64,000 nt of DNA from Oceanobacillus saliphilus (GTDB lineage Bacteria; Bacillota; Bacilli; Bacillales; Amphibacillaceae): assembly GCF_023522835.1 (NCBI RefSeq), contig NZ_JALCZU010000004.1:241581-305580 (forward strand), read 5' to 3'. Both the position numbers and the translations under genes were made by a program. A model generated the notes under the pieces. That model ran no database searches and was not told the origin of the DNA. It was given only the letters and a program-made list of their open reading frames with translations. This document shows positions 27,007-35,497 of the stretch, piece by piece (position 1 is the first letter of the stretch; every line of letters starts with the position of its first letter).

Positions 27007-27744
27007 TTATTGTGCTGTATATCCACCATCAACAATTAAGCTGTTGCCAGTCATGAAAGAAGAATCATCACTAGCCATAAACAATACAGCTTTTGCCATT
27101 TCTTCTGGTTTACCTAGACGCTTCATTGGTGTAGCATTTGTTAGAAATTCTCTATCGGTTTCTCCGAGTATTGGTGTTTCAATAAAGCCTGGGCAAAGTG
27201 CGTTCACACGGATATTACGCTCTGCATATTCCAAGCCAAGAGAACGAGTTAAGTTAATAACACCAGCTTTTGCTGCGTTATATGCTGCACTTCCAGGCGA
27301 TCCAACCCAACCATACATAGAAGCCGTATTTACAATAACGCCACTGCCAGCTTTCAAGAATTCTTTAATTGCAGCTTGTGCAACTAAGAATACACCATCT
27401 AAGTCCACTTCTACCGTTTTTCTCCATTCGGCATAAGTTAGTTCTTCAGTTGGTTTTACAGCACCAATTCCAGCATTATTGAATAGAACATCCACTTTAC
27501 CAAACGTTTTTAATGCTGTTGCAAAAATATTATTAACATCTTCTTCACTCGTAACATCCGCTTTCACGAAAACAGATTCAGTTCCTTGGGATTTTAATTC
27601 CGCTTCAAAACTAGCACCTTTTTCTTCATTCATATCAACTAAAACCAATTTTGCCCCTTCAGCAGCAAATAAACGAGCTGTTGCAGCACCAATACCGGAT
27701 ACCCCACCAGTAATAACAGCTACTTTATCTTGCAATTTCCCCAT
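27007..27744 (-). CDS. SDR family oxidoreductase (FabG-like), divergent from TetR
   Basis: Complete 245-residue SDR: TGGVSGIG at 12-19, NNAG at 89-92, Ser142, YNAAK (Tyr155, Lys159), and TGNSLIVDGGYTAQ at the end. VDMNEEK after strand two suggests NAD(H) use. The general build resembles 3-oxoacyl-ACP reductase-type and glucose/cyclopentanol-type enzymes; the substrate is open. GGGGGA ribosome site. It is divergent from the TetR gene at 27932, with an inverted repeat between them. Confidence 0.93.
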   Translation of the reverse strand: MGKLQDKVAVITGGVSGIGAATARLFAAEGAKLVLVDMNEEKGASFEAELKSQGTESVFVKADVTSEEDVNNIFATALKTFGKVDVLFNNAGIGAVKPTEELTYAEWRKTVEVDLDGVFLVAQAAIKEFLKAGSGVIVNTASMYGWVGSPGSAAYNAAKAGVINLTRSLGLEYAERNIRVNALCPGFIETPILGETDREFLTNATPMKRLGKPEEMAKAVLFMASDDSSFMTGNSLIVDGGYTAQ

Positions 27745-27858
27745 TGTTAATTCCCCCTGTTATAATATAAATAGCAAACCCAACCATTGAAAGGGCTTGC
27801 ATTCCTATTTTAATACTTTTCTCGGCATATTCAATCAGCAATACGAATCTCATTGTCC

Positions 27859-27895
27859 ATTAAATAGACACTTGACCTATTAATGTCTATTAAAC
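27859..27895. promoter_or_regulatory. Candidate TetR operator and promoter
   Basis: TAAATAGACA (27861-27870) and TGTCTATTAA (27884-27893) form a nearly perfect inverted repeat that brackets TTGACC (27872-27877), a -35-like element. It lies midway between SDR and TetR starts. Confidence 0.55.
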
Positions 27896-27931
27896 AATTA
27901 AAATGAATGTGTTTACTAAGGAGGAAATCCA

Positions 27932-28534
27932 ATGCATGCTTATTTAACAACTCCACGTAAAAATCGAACAAAAGAACATCTACAACAAGCACTGATTGCC
28001 TTAATCAAAGAAAAGGGATTCCATTCTGTCTCCGTCAAAGATATCGTTTATTATGCTAAATATAACCGAAGTACTTTTTATACGCATTATCAGGATAAAT
28101 TCGATTTAGCGGAAGATCTAATGCACTCCTATCTTCAGGGGTTAGAGCAATCTGTTGGAAAACCGTATCAATCCAAGCGAAACGTAAGTACAGATCAATT
28201 GAATAAAAACTCTTTTAACATTATTTCTTATATTTATGATAATCGCAGCTTTTTTGAGTTGATTAACTATCGTGACACTATTCCAGAGTTGCATAGCAGA
28301 TTTCCGCAAACGATACTAAAAATCTATCAAGAGAAGTTCGAATTTAAAACACTTCATAATTTACCAGTTGATATGGATTACTTTACACGGTATACAGCGT
28401 ATGGATTCTATGGACTTATATTCAATTGGATTAATACGGGTTATGAAACTTCTCAAGAGGAATTTATCCATGAAGTCATTAAGTTGTCGCAGACGCATAT
28501 TGCTTCTGTGAGATATCTTGGGGATATTAGGTGA
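27932..28534 (+). CDS. TetR/AcrR family regulator
   Basis: A 200-residue TetR protein: HTH at about 10-57 with VKDIVYYAKYNRSTFYTHYQDKFDLAEDLMHSYLQGLEQSVGKPYQS in pieces. The linker QSVGKPYQSKRN is strikingly like QSIKKPYRNKGK in the TetR at 7661 and QKAFYQPFKEFG in that at 41316, so these are paralogues. AAGGAGG ribosome site. Divergent from the SDR at 27007 and probably represses it. Confidence 0.92.
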   Translation: MHAYLTTPRKNRTKEHLQQALIALIKEKGFHSVSVKDIVYYAKYNRSTFYTHYQDKFDLAEDLMHSYLQGLEQSVGKPYQSKRNVSTDQLNKNSFNIISYIYDNRSFFELINYRDTIPELHSRFPQTILKIYQEKFEFKTLHNLPVDMDYFTRYTAYGFYGLIFNWINTGYETSQEEFIHEVIKLSQTHIASVRYLGDIR

Positions 28535-28552
28535 ATTTAGGGATAAGTGACA

Positions 28553-28612
28553 GGGTCAGTCCCCCGTCTCACGAATAGTTTAATGCAGTGGGGGTCTGAC
28601 CCTGTTTATCCT
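28553..28612. repeat. Dispersed inverted repeat, type B, copy 9
   Basis: AGGGTCAGTCCCCCGTCTCAC, TAGTTTAATGCAGTGGGGG, TCTGACCCTG. One of the best-preserved copies, between convergent TetR and DUF896 genes. Confidence 0.92.
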
Positions 28613-28641
28613 GTTTATCCTTTTTACACCATTCAAATCTA

Positions 28642-28860
28642 TCAATCTACTATCTTTAACTTGCGCACCTTTTCTGGTGTAACATCCTTTCCAAGCGGAT
28701 CTACCACCTTCATTCCGGAGAATGTAACGAGGACTTGACCGCGAATACCACGTAAATAGTTTTCCCTGAGAATTTTCTGTTCGGCTTTTTCCTCAGATGT
28801 TAATCCTATTTCACGCTTCTTTTTTGCTAATTCATTGATTCTTGGTAACATGTTCATCAT
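28642..28860 (-). CDS. DUF896 family protein (YnzC-like)
   Basis: A 72-residue, highly charged protein that matches the short DUF896 family: MLPRINELAKKKREIGLTSEEKAEQKILRENYLRGIRGQVLVTFSGMKVVDPLGKDVTPEKV. B. subtilis YnzC is a helical-hairpin homologue; its relatives are linked to the SOS region but no activity is proven. Start ATG at 28860, with AAGGAGG seven bases before; the longer frame to 28878 begins inside that site. Confidence 0.9.
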   Translation of the reverse strand: MMNMLPRINELAKKKREIGLTSEEKAEQKILRENYLRGIRGQVLVTFSGMKVVDPLGKDVTPEKVRKLKIVD

Positions 28861-28932
28861 GTTTTCGTCCTCCTTCATTCCATGTTTTTGTTTTTCACTT
28901 CCATAAATCTTTCTTTATGCTCTATGAATCGA

Positions 28933-29205
28933 TTATAAAAGAACAGGTTTTCGGATGTGATTCTTTGTTTCTTCTATCTTCTTCATTTTATTATCCCAGG
29001 TATTGGAACTTAAGCTCACAGGATATTCTGCCGGATTTAAGATTCGTTTATATTTACTCGATAATAACTGTAATTGTTGATGTGCATAAGATTGAATTGC
29101 CTTCGTTGACGGAATTCTATACTCCAACTTACCGTTGATGAAAATATCTTCATGTGACTCTAAAGCTGTAAAGTTGGTGACAATCTTACCACTAAACGTA
29201 TCCAA
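28933..29205 (-). pseudogene. Nicotinate phosphoribosyltransferase C-terminal remnant
   Basis: Ninety codons reading FINGKLEYRIPSTKAIQSYAHQQLQLL and YKRILNPAEYPVSLSSNTWDNKMKKIEE, the C-terminal signature of Firmicute nicotinate phosphoribosyltransferase (about 480-490 residues when whole). The catalytic domain is missing; a stop codon lies just upstream in frame. Probably a leftover of a deleted pncB-type gene. Confidence 0.65.
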
Positions 29206-29654
29206 CGATTGAAAGAGTTCTTTAATCCCTCGTCATTCTCCTACGTTTTTAACTTTACTAGTTAAGTGATATTTTAAAAAAATAATAGGCAATGATTTAA
29301 GAAAATTTCTTTTGTGTATTTCTGTAGCTTCGTCATGGACTTATACCGTGTTTTTTGCTCTTACTTCTGTTAAGCAGTTATTTAATAGCGACGTTTGGAA
29401 GTAAAACGGGTAATCCGTAAACAGATTAATGCAAGGGTTATTCTCTTTTCAACTATACTCACTTCCTTTCATTACTATCACTTTACATGTTAATCGATAA
29501 AGAATCAAGAAATATGTTTTGAATTAAAGAATTTGAAATTCAAAAAGAGATTTCCATTAAGTGTGATACCTTAAATGAAAACCTCTCCCATATCATGCAT
29601 GGATAACGAGCAGTATTCGTACAAAATCAACGTTCATGTATTAAGATATTTCAT
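29206..29654. other. 449-base intergenic region, no gene seen
   Basis: AT-rich sequence between the phosphoribosyltransferase remnant and the end of the c-di-GMP gene. I see no repeat copy, RNA or credible frame. Confidence 0.4.
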
Positions 29655-31907
29655 TTATCTTCGCAAAAACGCCTCAAATGCCTTTGGCTTTAATGGTTTA
29701 CTATAATAATAGCCTTGTCCAAAGGTATAACCATCTTCACTTAGTTCATCCACATGTTCCTTTAATTCGATTCCCTCTGCAATTGCATTTAATCCAATCG
29801 AATTTGCTAAGTTTACGAGAGCCTTCGTAATTTCCTTACTTTCTTTATTCGTATGAATATCCTTTACAAACGATTGGTCAATTTTTATTGTATCAATTGG
29901 AAGATCCTTAATATAACTGAGAGAACTATAACCAGTGCCAAAATCATCAACAGAAATAAGGACGCCTAATTCTCGTATTTCCTTTAAAATAGCTATCGTA
30001 CTTTTAACATTAGCTAAGACACTTTCCGTTATCTCTAATTCTAGTCTTTTTGGATCTAATCCTGTTTCTTCTAACACTGTTTTTATCAGGTTCACAAAAT
30101 TTAAATCTTCCATCTGCCGTACTGAAATATTTACAGATAAGTTTAAAGGTGGATAGTCTGCATCTTGCCACAGAGAAGCTTGACGGCAACTTTCTCTGAG
30201 AATCCATTCTCCTAACGGAACAATCAATCCCGTTTCTTCTGCTAGTGGAATAAATTTCCCCGGAGGAATGATTCCTAAATCTGGGTGGTTCCATCTAACT
30301 AACGCTTCCATACCAATTATTTCATTTGTGGTTATATTCACTTTCGGTTGATATTCCAAGTAAAATTGCTGCTCTTTAATCCCTTGCCTTAATGCATTTT
30401 CAAGTATGCGTCTTTCTAATGACTGATTTTCCATAAGTTCGCTGAAAATCGAAAAATCATTTTTACCGCGCTCTTTTACATGATAAAGTGCCGTATCCGC
30501 ATTTTTGATCAGTTCGTCAGCTGATTCTCCGTGTTCAGGGTAGTACGCTAAACCAATACTAGGGGTGAGCTTATATTCTTGGCCAGATTCTTTTATAGGA
30601 TTTTGAAATTGAGCCACCAACCTCTCGGCGATTGTGATAGCATCTTCTTTATCTTGCACATCCCTTAACATAACAACAAATTCGTCTCCACCAAATCTCG
30701 CTGCTATATCTGTTGGACGGATAGCCGTTCGAATTCTTTTAGCTGCTTCTTTAAGGACAATGTCTCCCGCATCATGACCCCATCTATCATTAATTGACTT
30801 AAAATCATCCAAATCAATAAATAATATCGCTAACTTAGACTTCGAATATTTTCGGTCCATGACCTCATTACGAAGCTGATTCATAAATGAACGTCGATTT
30901 GGAAGTTTTGTCAGCGCATCATGAAATGCTAAATGGTAAATAGCCTTCTCTACTTCCTTTCGTTCACTTATATCACGCATGACGACTAATACTAATTCAT
31001 CTTCGCCCTTCATACTAATAAAAATTGCCTCTACTTTCATATAATATCCTTCTTTATGAAGAATGCGAAATTCGATTTTTAGTTCCTTTTTTATCATTCT
31101 GTTAGAGTAGGTTAAGATTTCATTTTGAATAGAATCTTTTTCTTTCGGGTCGATGATATCAAAAAAATTCCTATTATGAAGTAAAGAATTATCGTGTAAC
31201 ACCGCTTCAAGAGTTGAACTTGTAAATTTCATGGATCCGTTCCAATCAATAACCGTAATTAAATCGGTTAAGTTTTCAGCAATCAACCGGTTAAATTCAT
31301 TCGTTGTTTTCTTTTTCACTGGGTTGTTGTTAATTAGAGACGGTTTCATTAAGGTATTCTCATACGAAGTTTTATGATCTACGCTTATTAATTCCAAATC
31401 AACTTTAATTGTAACTTCTTTGCCAACTAGTACGCCGCCTGTTTCTAACGCTGCATTCCAGAGAAGGCCAAATTCTTCACGGTCGATTGTTGCTTCTGCT
31501 ACATAGCCATAAACTTCCCCTCCCCATGGGTCAGTTGCTCTTCCACCGTAAGCAACATCAAATTCTACAGATTTCGTTATCCCTTTCATCGTCAGGTTAC
31601 CTGTAACTGTATAGTTATCATCACTTTCCTTTTTGGTAATTTTAGTAGATTGGAAATCAATCGTTGGATAGTTAGGCGTATCAAAAAAGTCTTCTGATTT
31701 TAGATGTCTATCCCGCTCCTGAATCCGAGTATTTATACTCCCAGCATCAAAGCTGAATGAAATTTTTGCAGTTGTTAAATCCATCAAATCTTCTGCCTCT
31801 ACGTTAGCTGTAAAGGAATCAAATTGACCTCTTACTTTTGATACCATCATATGAGTTACTTCAAATCCTACTCTAGTATGCGCTTTATCTACAATCCATT
31901 TCCTCAT
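29655..31907 (-). CDS. YceI-PAS-GGDEF-EAL fusion: lipid-binding-domain c-di-GMP enzyme
   Basis: A 750-residue cytosolic protein. Residues 1-175 are a complete YceI-like lipocalin-fold domain (WIVDKAHTRVGFEVTHMMVSKVRGQFDSF, MKGITKSVEFDV, VGKEVTIKVDLEL); relatives bind isoprenoid or amphiphilic lipids. Residues about 204-320 form a PAS domain. Residues 325-488 are a diguanylate cyclase with an intact GGDEF at 406-410 and the inhibitory site RPTD at 397-400. Residues 505-748 are an EAL phosphodiesterase with EAL at 534-536 and downstream NIS, EITES, DDFGTGYSS, KIDQSF, AEGIE and GQG all intact. No signal peptide or membrane span is seen. It probably adjusts c-di-GMP in response to a ligand bound by the YceI part; that link is inferred. 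Monocistronic. Confidence 0.93.
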   Translation of the reverse strand: MRKWIVDKAHTRVGFEVTHMMVSKVRGQFDSFTANVEAEDLMDLTTAKISFSFDAGSINTRIQERDRHLKSEDFFDTPNYPTIDFQSTKITKKESDDNYTVTGNLTMKGITKSVEFDVAYGGRATDPWGGEVYGYVAEATIDREEFGLLWNAALETGGVLVGKEVTIKVDLELISVDHKTSYENTLMKPSLINNNPVKKKTTNEFNRLIAENLTDLITVIDWNGSMKFTSSTLEAVLHDNSLLHNRNFFDIIDPKEKDSIQNEILTYSNRMIKKELKIEFRILHKEGYYMKVEAIFISMKGEDELVLVVMRDISERKEVEKAIYHLAFHDALTKLPNRRSFMNQLRNEVMDRKYSKSKLAILFIDLDDFKSINDRWGHDAGDIVLKEAAKRIRTAIRPTDIAARFGGDEFVVMLRDVQDKEDAITIAERLVAQFQNPIKESGQEYKLTPSIGLAYYPEHGESADELIKNADTALYHVKERGKNDFSIFSELMENQSLERRILENALRQGIKEQQFYLEYQPKVNITTNEIIGMEALVRWNHPDLGIIPPGKFIPLAEETGLIVPLGEWILRESCRQASLWQDADYPPLNLSVNISVRQMEDLNFVNLIKTVLEETGLDPKRLELEITESVLANVKSTIAILKEIRELGVLISVDDFGTGYSSLSYIKDLPIDTIKIDQSFVKDIHTNKESKEITKALVNLANSIGLNAIAEGIELKEHVDELSEDGYTFGQGYYYSKPLKPKAFEAFLRR

Positions 31908-32113
31908 CCAAAGCTCTCCCTGTTTACATTTTATGTATCCGTAATAGATGATTGATATCTATACTCATGTCTCTGATACTCCTATCATATATCTTGCTTT
32001 ATATTATTACAATTAAAATATACTTAATTAAGAATATGTTCAAACTAAACCCCCCACTATAACAAATCGTGCCTTTAGTGTTTTTTAACTTAACCTTGAG
32101 TGGACTATCCCCC

Positions 32114-32414
32114 TAAAACTGAAATAAATCAAGCAACGTTAAATGATGATGAAAAGTTAAATGCGTGGTTACGCTCCCACCTTGCTACTGCGATCCATTC
32201 AAGTGGAAGTGCAAAAATGGGACCAAGTGATGTTCGTGAAGCAGTAGTCGACCAGTATCGCAGAATACATGAAATGGAAGGTTTATGGGTTGCTGATACT
32301 TCTATCTTTCCAATGGTTCCATCAAGAGGGGCTGCTGCAACAGCAATAATGGTAGGAGAAAGGATTGCAGCGTTTATTAAACAATCTGCAAAGGATAAAG
32401 AAGAAGTAATTTAA
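32114..32414 (+). pseudogene. GMC oxidoreductase C-terminal fragment (partial duplicate)
   Basis: About 100 codons from KTEINQATLNDDEKLNAWLRSHLATAIH to the stop match the C-terminus of the complete GMC oxidoreductase at 43739-45403 (TEIDQATLNDDEKLNAWLRSHLATAIH), with close nucleotide identity. Substitutions include HSSGSAKMGPSDVREA for HASGSAKMGPSDNPEA. The FAD-binding N-terminal 450 residues are absent. It is a partial paralogue, 13 kb from the intact gene. Confidence 0.9.
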
Positions 32415-32459
32415 TAAGTTTTGAGTAGGAAGAGGCTGGGACAGAAGTATTTTAGTTAT

Positions 32460-32522
32460 AGAAAAATCCGATTGACTTAAAATTCTTCATATAGAATTCT
32501 AATTCGTTCGGATTTTTCTTTT
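32460..32522 (+). terminator. Terminator-like hairpin
   Basis: GAAAAATCCGA pairs with TCGGATTTTTC, with inner pairing TAGAATTCTA, followed by TTTTGG. It lies behind the GMC fragment. Confidence 0.6.
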
Positions 32523-32529
32523 GGATTAT

Positions 32530-32579
32530 GGGTCAGTCCAAACTTCGCTATCGCTTTAACGTGGTGGCGGACTGACCCA
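32530..32579. repeat. Dispersed inverted repeat, type A, copy 10
   Basis: GGGTCAGTCCAAACTTCG, CTATCGCTTTAACGTGGTGG, CGGACTGACCC. It abuts the broken 3' end of the toxin remnant. Confidence 0.88.
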
Positions 32580-32619
32580 TTGGCCATTTCTTTGCATCCA
32601 TTCATTTTCTAATATACTC

Positions 32620-32869
32620 ATTTCCCACGAACTCCAATACGCATCATACGGCTCAAAAACAATCATTCGAAGAAATTCATAATGGTTTAGTGATCTGCAA
32701 TCAGCTTGGTACCAGCATAAGGGAAATCTTCAAGGTTTTTTAATGAAGTAATAATGCGTTCTAACACATCACCTGCATCATTAGGATTATCAAGCAAAAT
32801 ATAATCAAAAAGATCATCAAGATCAGCATCAACTGTGGGAAGCAATTCTAAGTTATAATTTGTGATCAA
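32620..32869 (-). pseudogene. ParE/RelE-type toxin, frameshifted
   Basis: Starts at TTG 32869 overlapping the antitoxin stop. Reads NYNLELLPTVDADLDDLFDYILLDNPNDAGDVLERIITSLKNLEDFPYAGTKLIADH in part, a typical ParE-like ribonuclease/gyrase-toxin fold start, then stops early at 32687. In the next frame the homology continues RSLNHYEFLRMIVFEPYDAYW, so one base change broke the gene. The last ~10-15 residues of a normal toxin are missing beside the repeat at 32530. Confidence 0.75.
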
Positions 32870-33124
32870 TTCTTTCCATAATTCTTCGATAAGCAGAATT
32901 CAAGAGTAGTGGGCTTTTCACCACTTAATCGCTGTTCCTCAGCAACTAATAGTTTTTCCTTTAAATCAATGATTGCTTCCCTTCTTTAAAAATGCATCTA
33001 TACTCATGAGAACAAGGTCACCCTCTCCATTTTTCGTAATATAAACAGGCTTCGCTTTCTCGTGAGCTAATTTAGAAATAGAATTATAATCTTTTCTTAA
33101 ATAGGTAGATGATTTAAAAATCAA
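32866..33124 (-). pseudogene. Phd/YefM-type antitoxin, frameshifted
   Basis: TTG start at 33124 with GGAGG eight bases before. The first frame gives MIFKSSTYLRKDYNSISKLAHEKAKPVYITKNGEGDLVLMSIDAFLKK, the Phd/YefM DNA-binding fold. The C-terminal part EAIIDLKEKLLVAEEQRLSGEKPTTLE, which would neutralise the toxin, is in another frame. An extra G in the AAGAAGGGAAGC run near 32978 would explain it. Confidence 0.78.
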
Positions 33125-33210
33125 TGATAAAACCTCCGTTCATATATTACGGTGTTATAATACCATAATTCTTATATTATATGTGCCTTCCTTTAATGAG
33201 GATGACATTG

Positions 33211-33263
33211 GGGTCAGTCCCTCACCTAACTAATAATTTGAAGCAGTGGGGGTCTGACCTTTT
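33211..33263. repeat. Dispersed inverted repeat, type B, copy 11
   Basis: GGGGTCAGTCCCTCACCTAAC, TAATAATTTGAAGCAGTGGGGG, TCTGACCTTTTTC. Confidence 0.88.
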
Positions 33264-33370
33264 TCATTTGAAGAACCCATTAAGATTTCTAATAATGTGA
33301 TTTTGACGAATGAAAAAATACCATATAACAATAATATAAAGGATCTTTATATTTGGAAGGAGTAGATTTG

Positions 33371-34015
33371 ATGAAAAAATTATTGTTTATGATATTAATA
33401 TTAGTTTTTATGCTAAACATGCTACCTGGGTCAATTAGTGTCAATGCTAAAACACAAAAACAATGTATTAGTCAATCAGAGGTAAAGTTCAAAAATGATT
33501 TTAGGAAACTTTGGATTGATCATGTATTGTGGACAAGTAATTATATTACAAGTGCAACAACAGCTGGGGCAGAGGATCAAGAGCAAGTACTATCAAGACT
33601 TCTGAAAAATCAGGAGGATATAGGAAATGCTGTGAAGCCTGTATACGGAGAGGACGCAGGGAACAAACTTACGGATTTGCTTACGGAACATATTGTTATT
33701 GCTGGTAAAATCGTAGATGCTGCTAAAAGCGGAAACGAAGACATGGTGAATCAGCTAAACAAAGAATGGTATAGAAATGCTGATGATATAGCGGCGTTCC
33801 TTAGTGGTGCCAACCCCAATCTAACAAATGAAGATTTAAGAAAATTTTTGTATATGCATTTAGAATTGGTAACAGATGACTTAGCAGCAAGCTTAGAAAA
33901 AGAATGGGATGCAAGAATTGTTGCGATTGATGAAGGGATCACACATATAATCTTAATGGCAGATGCTATCTCTGAGGGAGTTGTGAAACAGTTTCCAGAG
34001 AATTTTAAAAAATAA
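33371..34015 (+). CDS. Secreted helical protein, unknown function
   Basis: A 214-residue exported protein. Start ATG at 33371, since GGAAGGAG lies just before it. Signal peptide about 1-27 (MKKLLFMILILVFMLNMLPGSISVNA). The mature part is all-helical: FRKLWIDHVLWTSNYITSA, EDQEQVLSRLLKNQEDIGNAVKPVYGEDAG and WYRNADDIAAFLSGANPN. Homologues with the same pattern are common in Bacillus as unnamed secreted proteins; some databases give misleading enzyme names. The repeated four-helix pattern could suggest ligand or metal binding, but nothing supports a specific function. Monocistronic with its own terminator. Confidence 0.8.
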   Translation: MKKLLFMILILVFMLNMLPGSISVNAKTQKQCISQSEVKFKNDFRKLWIDHVLWTSNYITSATTAGAEDQEQVLSRLLKNQEDIGNAVKPVYGEDAGNKLTDLLTEHIVIAGKIVDAAKSGNEDMVNQLNKEWYRNADDIAAFLSGANPNLTNEDLRKFLYMHLELVTDDLAASLEKEWDARIVAIDEGITHIILMADAISEGVVKQFPENFKK

Positions 34016-34020
34016 TCTTG

Positions 34021-34055
34021 AGAAGCTTCAGTATAGTGCTGAAGCTTCTTTTTTA
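34021..34055 (+). terminator. Terminator of the secreted protein gene
   Basis: AGAAGCTTCAG pairs with CTGAAGCTTCT around TATAGTG, followed by TTTTTT. Confidence 0.92.
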
Positions 34056-34118
34056 AATGCTTTTATAAAGACCGTAATAGGGAATTCAAGAGCGAACAGA
34101 TCAAGACCGAGGGTTGAC

Positions 34119-34170
34119 AGGGTCAGCCCCCGTCTCACTAATACTTTAATGCAGTGGGAGTCTGACCCTT
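34119..34170. repeat. Dispersed inverted repeat, type B, copy 12
   Basis: AGGGTCAGCCCCCGT, CTCACTAATACTTTAATGCA, GTGGGAGTCTGACCCTTTTTATC. The preceding GGTTGACA is also found before the copy at 53184. Confidence 0.92.
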
Positions 34171-34210
34171 TTTATCTGGTGATCCCTTCAACCTATACTG
34201 TTACTAAAAA

Positions 34211-34948
34211 TCACCCTGAGTTATTCAATGCACTTATATACAGATCTATCGAATCCTCTACTTCCTTTGAGACCAATTGAATAAAGTCATCGTAGTCCTG
34301 CTTGGTATGTGCCTTATCTAAAGCAGTGTAATAATTCAACCGATTTTCTACTTTGATTACAATAGGTGGAAAGCCATCTTTCATTAGTTCTAAATTTAAT
34401 AATAGTCGTGATGTACGACAATTTCCGTCAATAAAAGGATGTATACCTAGAAGTATTGCATGTAACATCGCACCACGAGCAACTGGATGCATTTGCTCTG
34501 TTTCCTCTTCATACCAGTTCATTAGCCTTTCCATTTCTTCTTTAATAAGATACGGTGCCGGAGGTGTGTGTTTAGCACCAGAAATAAATACTTGCTGATC
34601 TCGATATACTCCTGCGTATTCATCGTTAATGCCTTTTAAAATGAGACGATGTAAATTCTTAATTTGCCATTCTGATAAAGACTCTTTACGTCCGACAATT
34701 TCTTCCACATAAGAAATTGCATCCCGATGATTAATCACTTCTAAATGTTCACGCATTGTTTTCCCACCAACCATAATACCTTCCAGCACTACTTTCGTTT
34801 CCTGCAAAGTTAACGTGTTACCTTCAATTGCATTTGAATGAAATGTCCATTCAAGTAGTAACTTTTCACGTAAACTCCTTAATGTATACTTTGGTAATGG
34901 ACGTTTTGCATCAAGGGTTGCCTTTTTCTGATCAATTTGTTTAAACAT
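34211..34948 (-). CDS. Fic family protein (putative AMP-transferase), GNC variant
   Basis: A 245-residue Fic-fold protein. Known Fic enzymes transfer AMP or related groups to hydroxyl side chains of target proteins. The N-terminal inhibitory motif is FHSNAIEGN (about 36-44). The core loop is HPFIDGNCRTSRLL (about 174-187): His, Phe, Asp, Gly, Asn and both Arg are present, but the usual second Gly of HPFxxGNGR is Cys. The canonical YAGVYRD strand before the core is present. It lacks the C-terminal winged helix of longer homologues. The broken IS3 element begins only about 15-75 bases upstream of the start. Confidence 0.9.
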   Translation of the reverse strand: MFKQIDQKKATLDAKRPLPKYTLRSLREKLLLEWTFHSNAIEGNTLTLQETKVVLEGIMVGGKTMREHLEVINHRDAISYVEEIVGRKESLSEWQIKNLHRLILKGINDEYAGVYRDQQVFISGAKHTPPAPYLIKEEMERLMNWYEEETEQMHPVARGAMLHAILLGIHPFIDGNCRTSRLLLNLELMKDGFPPIVIKVENRLNYYTALDKAHTKQDYDDFIQLVSKEVEDSIDLYISALNNSG

Positions 34949-35022
34949 CCCCCTCTGTTAGGATAGATGTCATACAAGGCTAAGGTGATATGATTAAGTA
35001 AATGACACGGAGGTCGATTGAT

Positions 35023-35497
35023 ATGGCAAGGCAAAATGGAATACGTTATACAGCGGAACGAGAAGAGGAAGTTCTTCAACGGATGATGCCACCAAAAAAT
35101 GAATCGGTGGTACAAGTGGCGTAAGGATGCGAGGGCAGTTGGTACTGCAATCCCTGGCAACGGACAAACAAGCGATAAATGGAATAGTCAGGATAAATTC
35201 TTAATCGTTATGGAAACGTTTATGCTGAATGAGTTGGAGCTTGCAGAGTATTGTCGTAAAAAAGGATTATATCGTGAACAGATTGAAGCATGGCGTAACG
35301 TATGCCTTCAAGCAAATGGTCAAGCATTCGACCAGGAAAAACAATTGGATGTGCAATTGAAAGATGAACAGAAACGTGCGAAGGAGTTAGAAAAGGATCT
35401 ACAAAAGAAAGAGAAGGCGTTAGCGGAGGCCGCGGCATTATTACTTTTACGAAAAAAGGCCCAAGCGATTTGGGGGGACGACGAGGACGAATGATTG
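35023..35497 (+). pseudogene. IS3-type transposase OrfA, internally deleted
   Basis: MARQNGIRYTAEREEEVLQRMMPPKNE begins at 35023 after GGAGG, then a frame break near 35098 leads to NRWYKWRKDARAVGTAIPGNGQTSDKWNSQDKF and a helical, Glu/Lys-rich tail ending LLLLRKKAQAIWGDDEDE. The missing piece is the central helix-turn-helix, so the DNA-binding part is lost. Confidence 0.82.
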
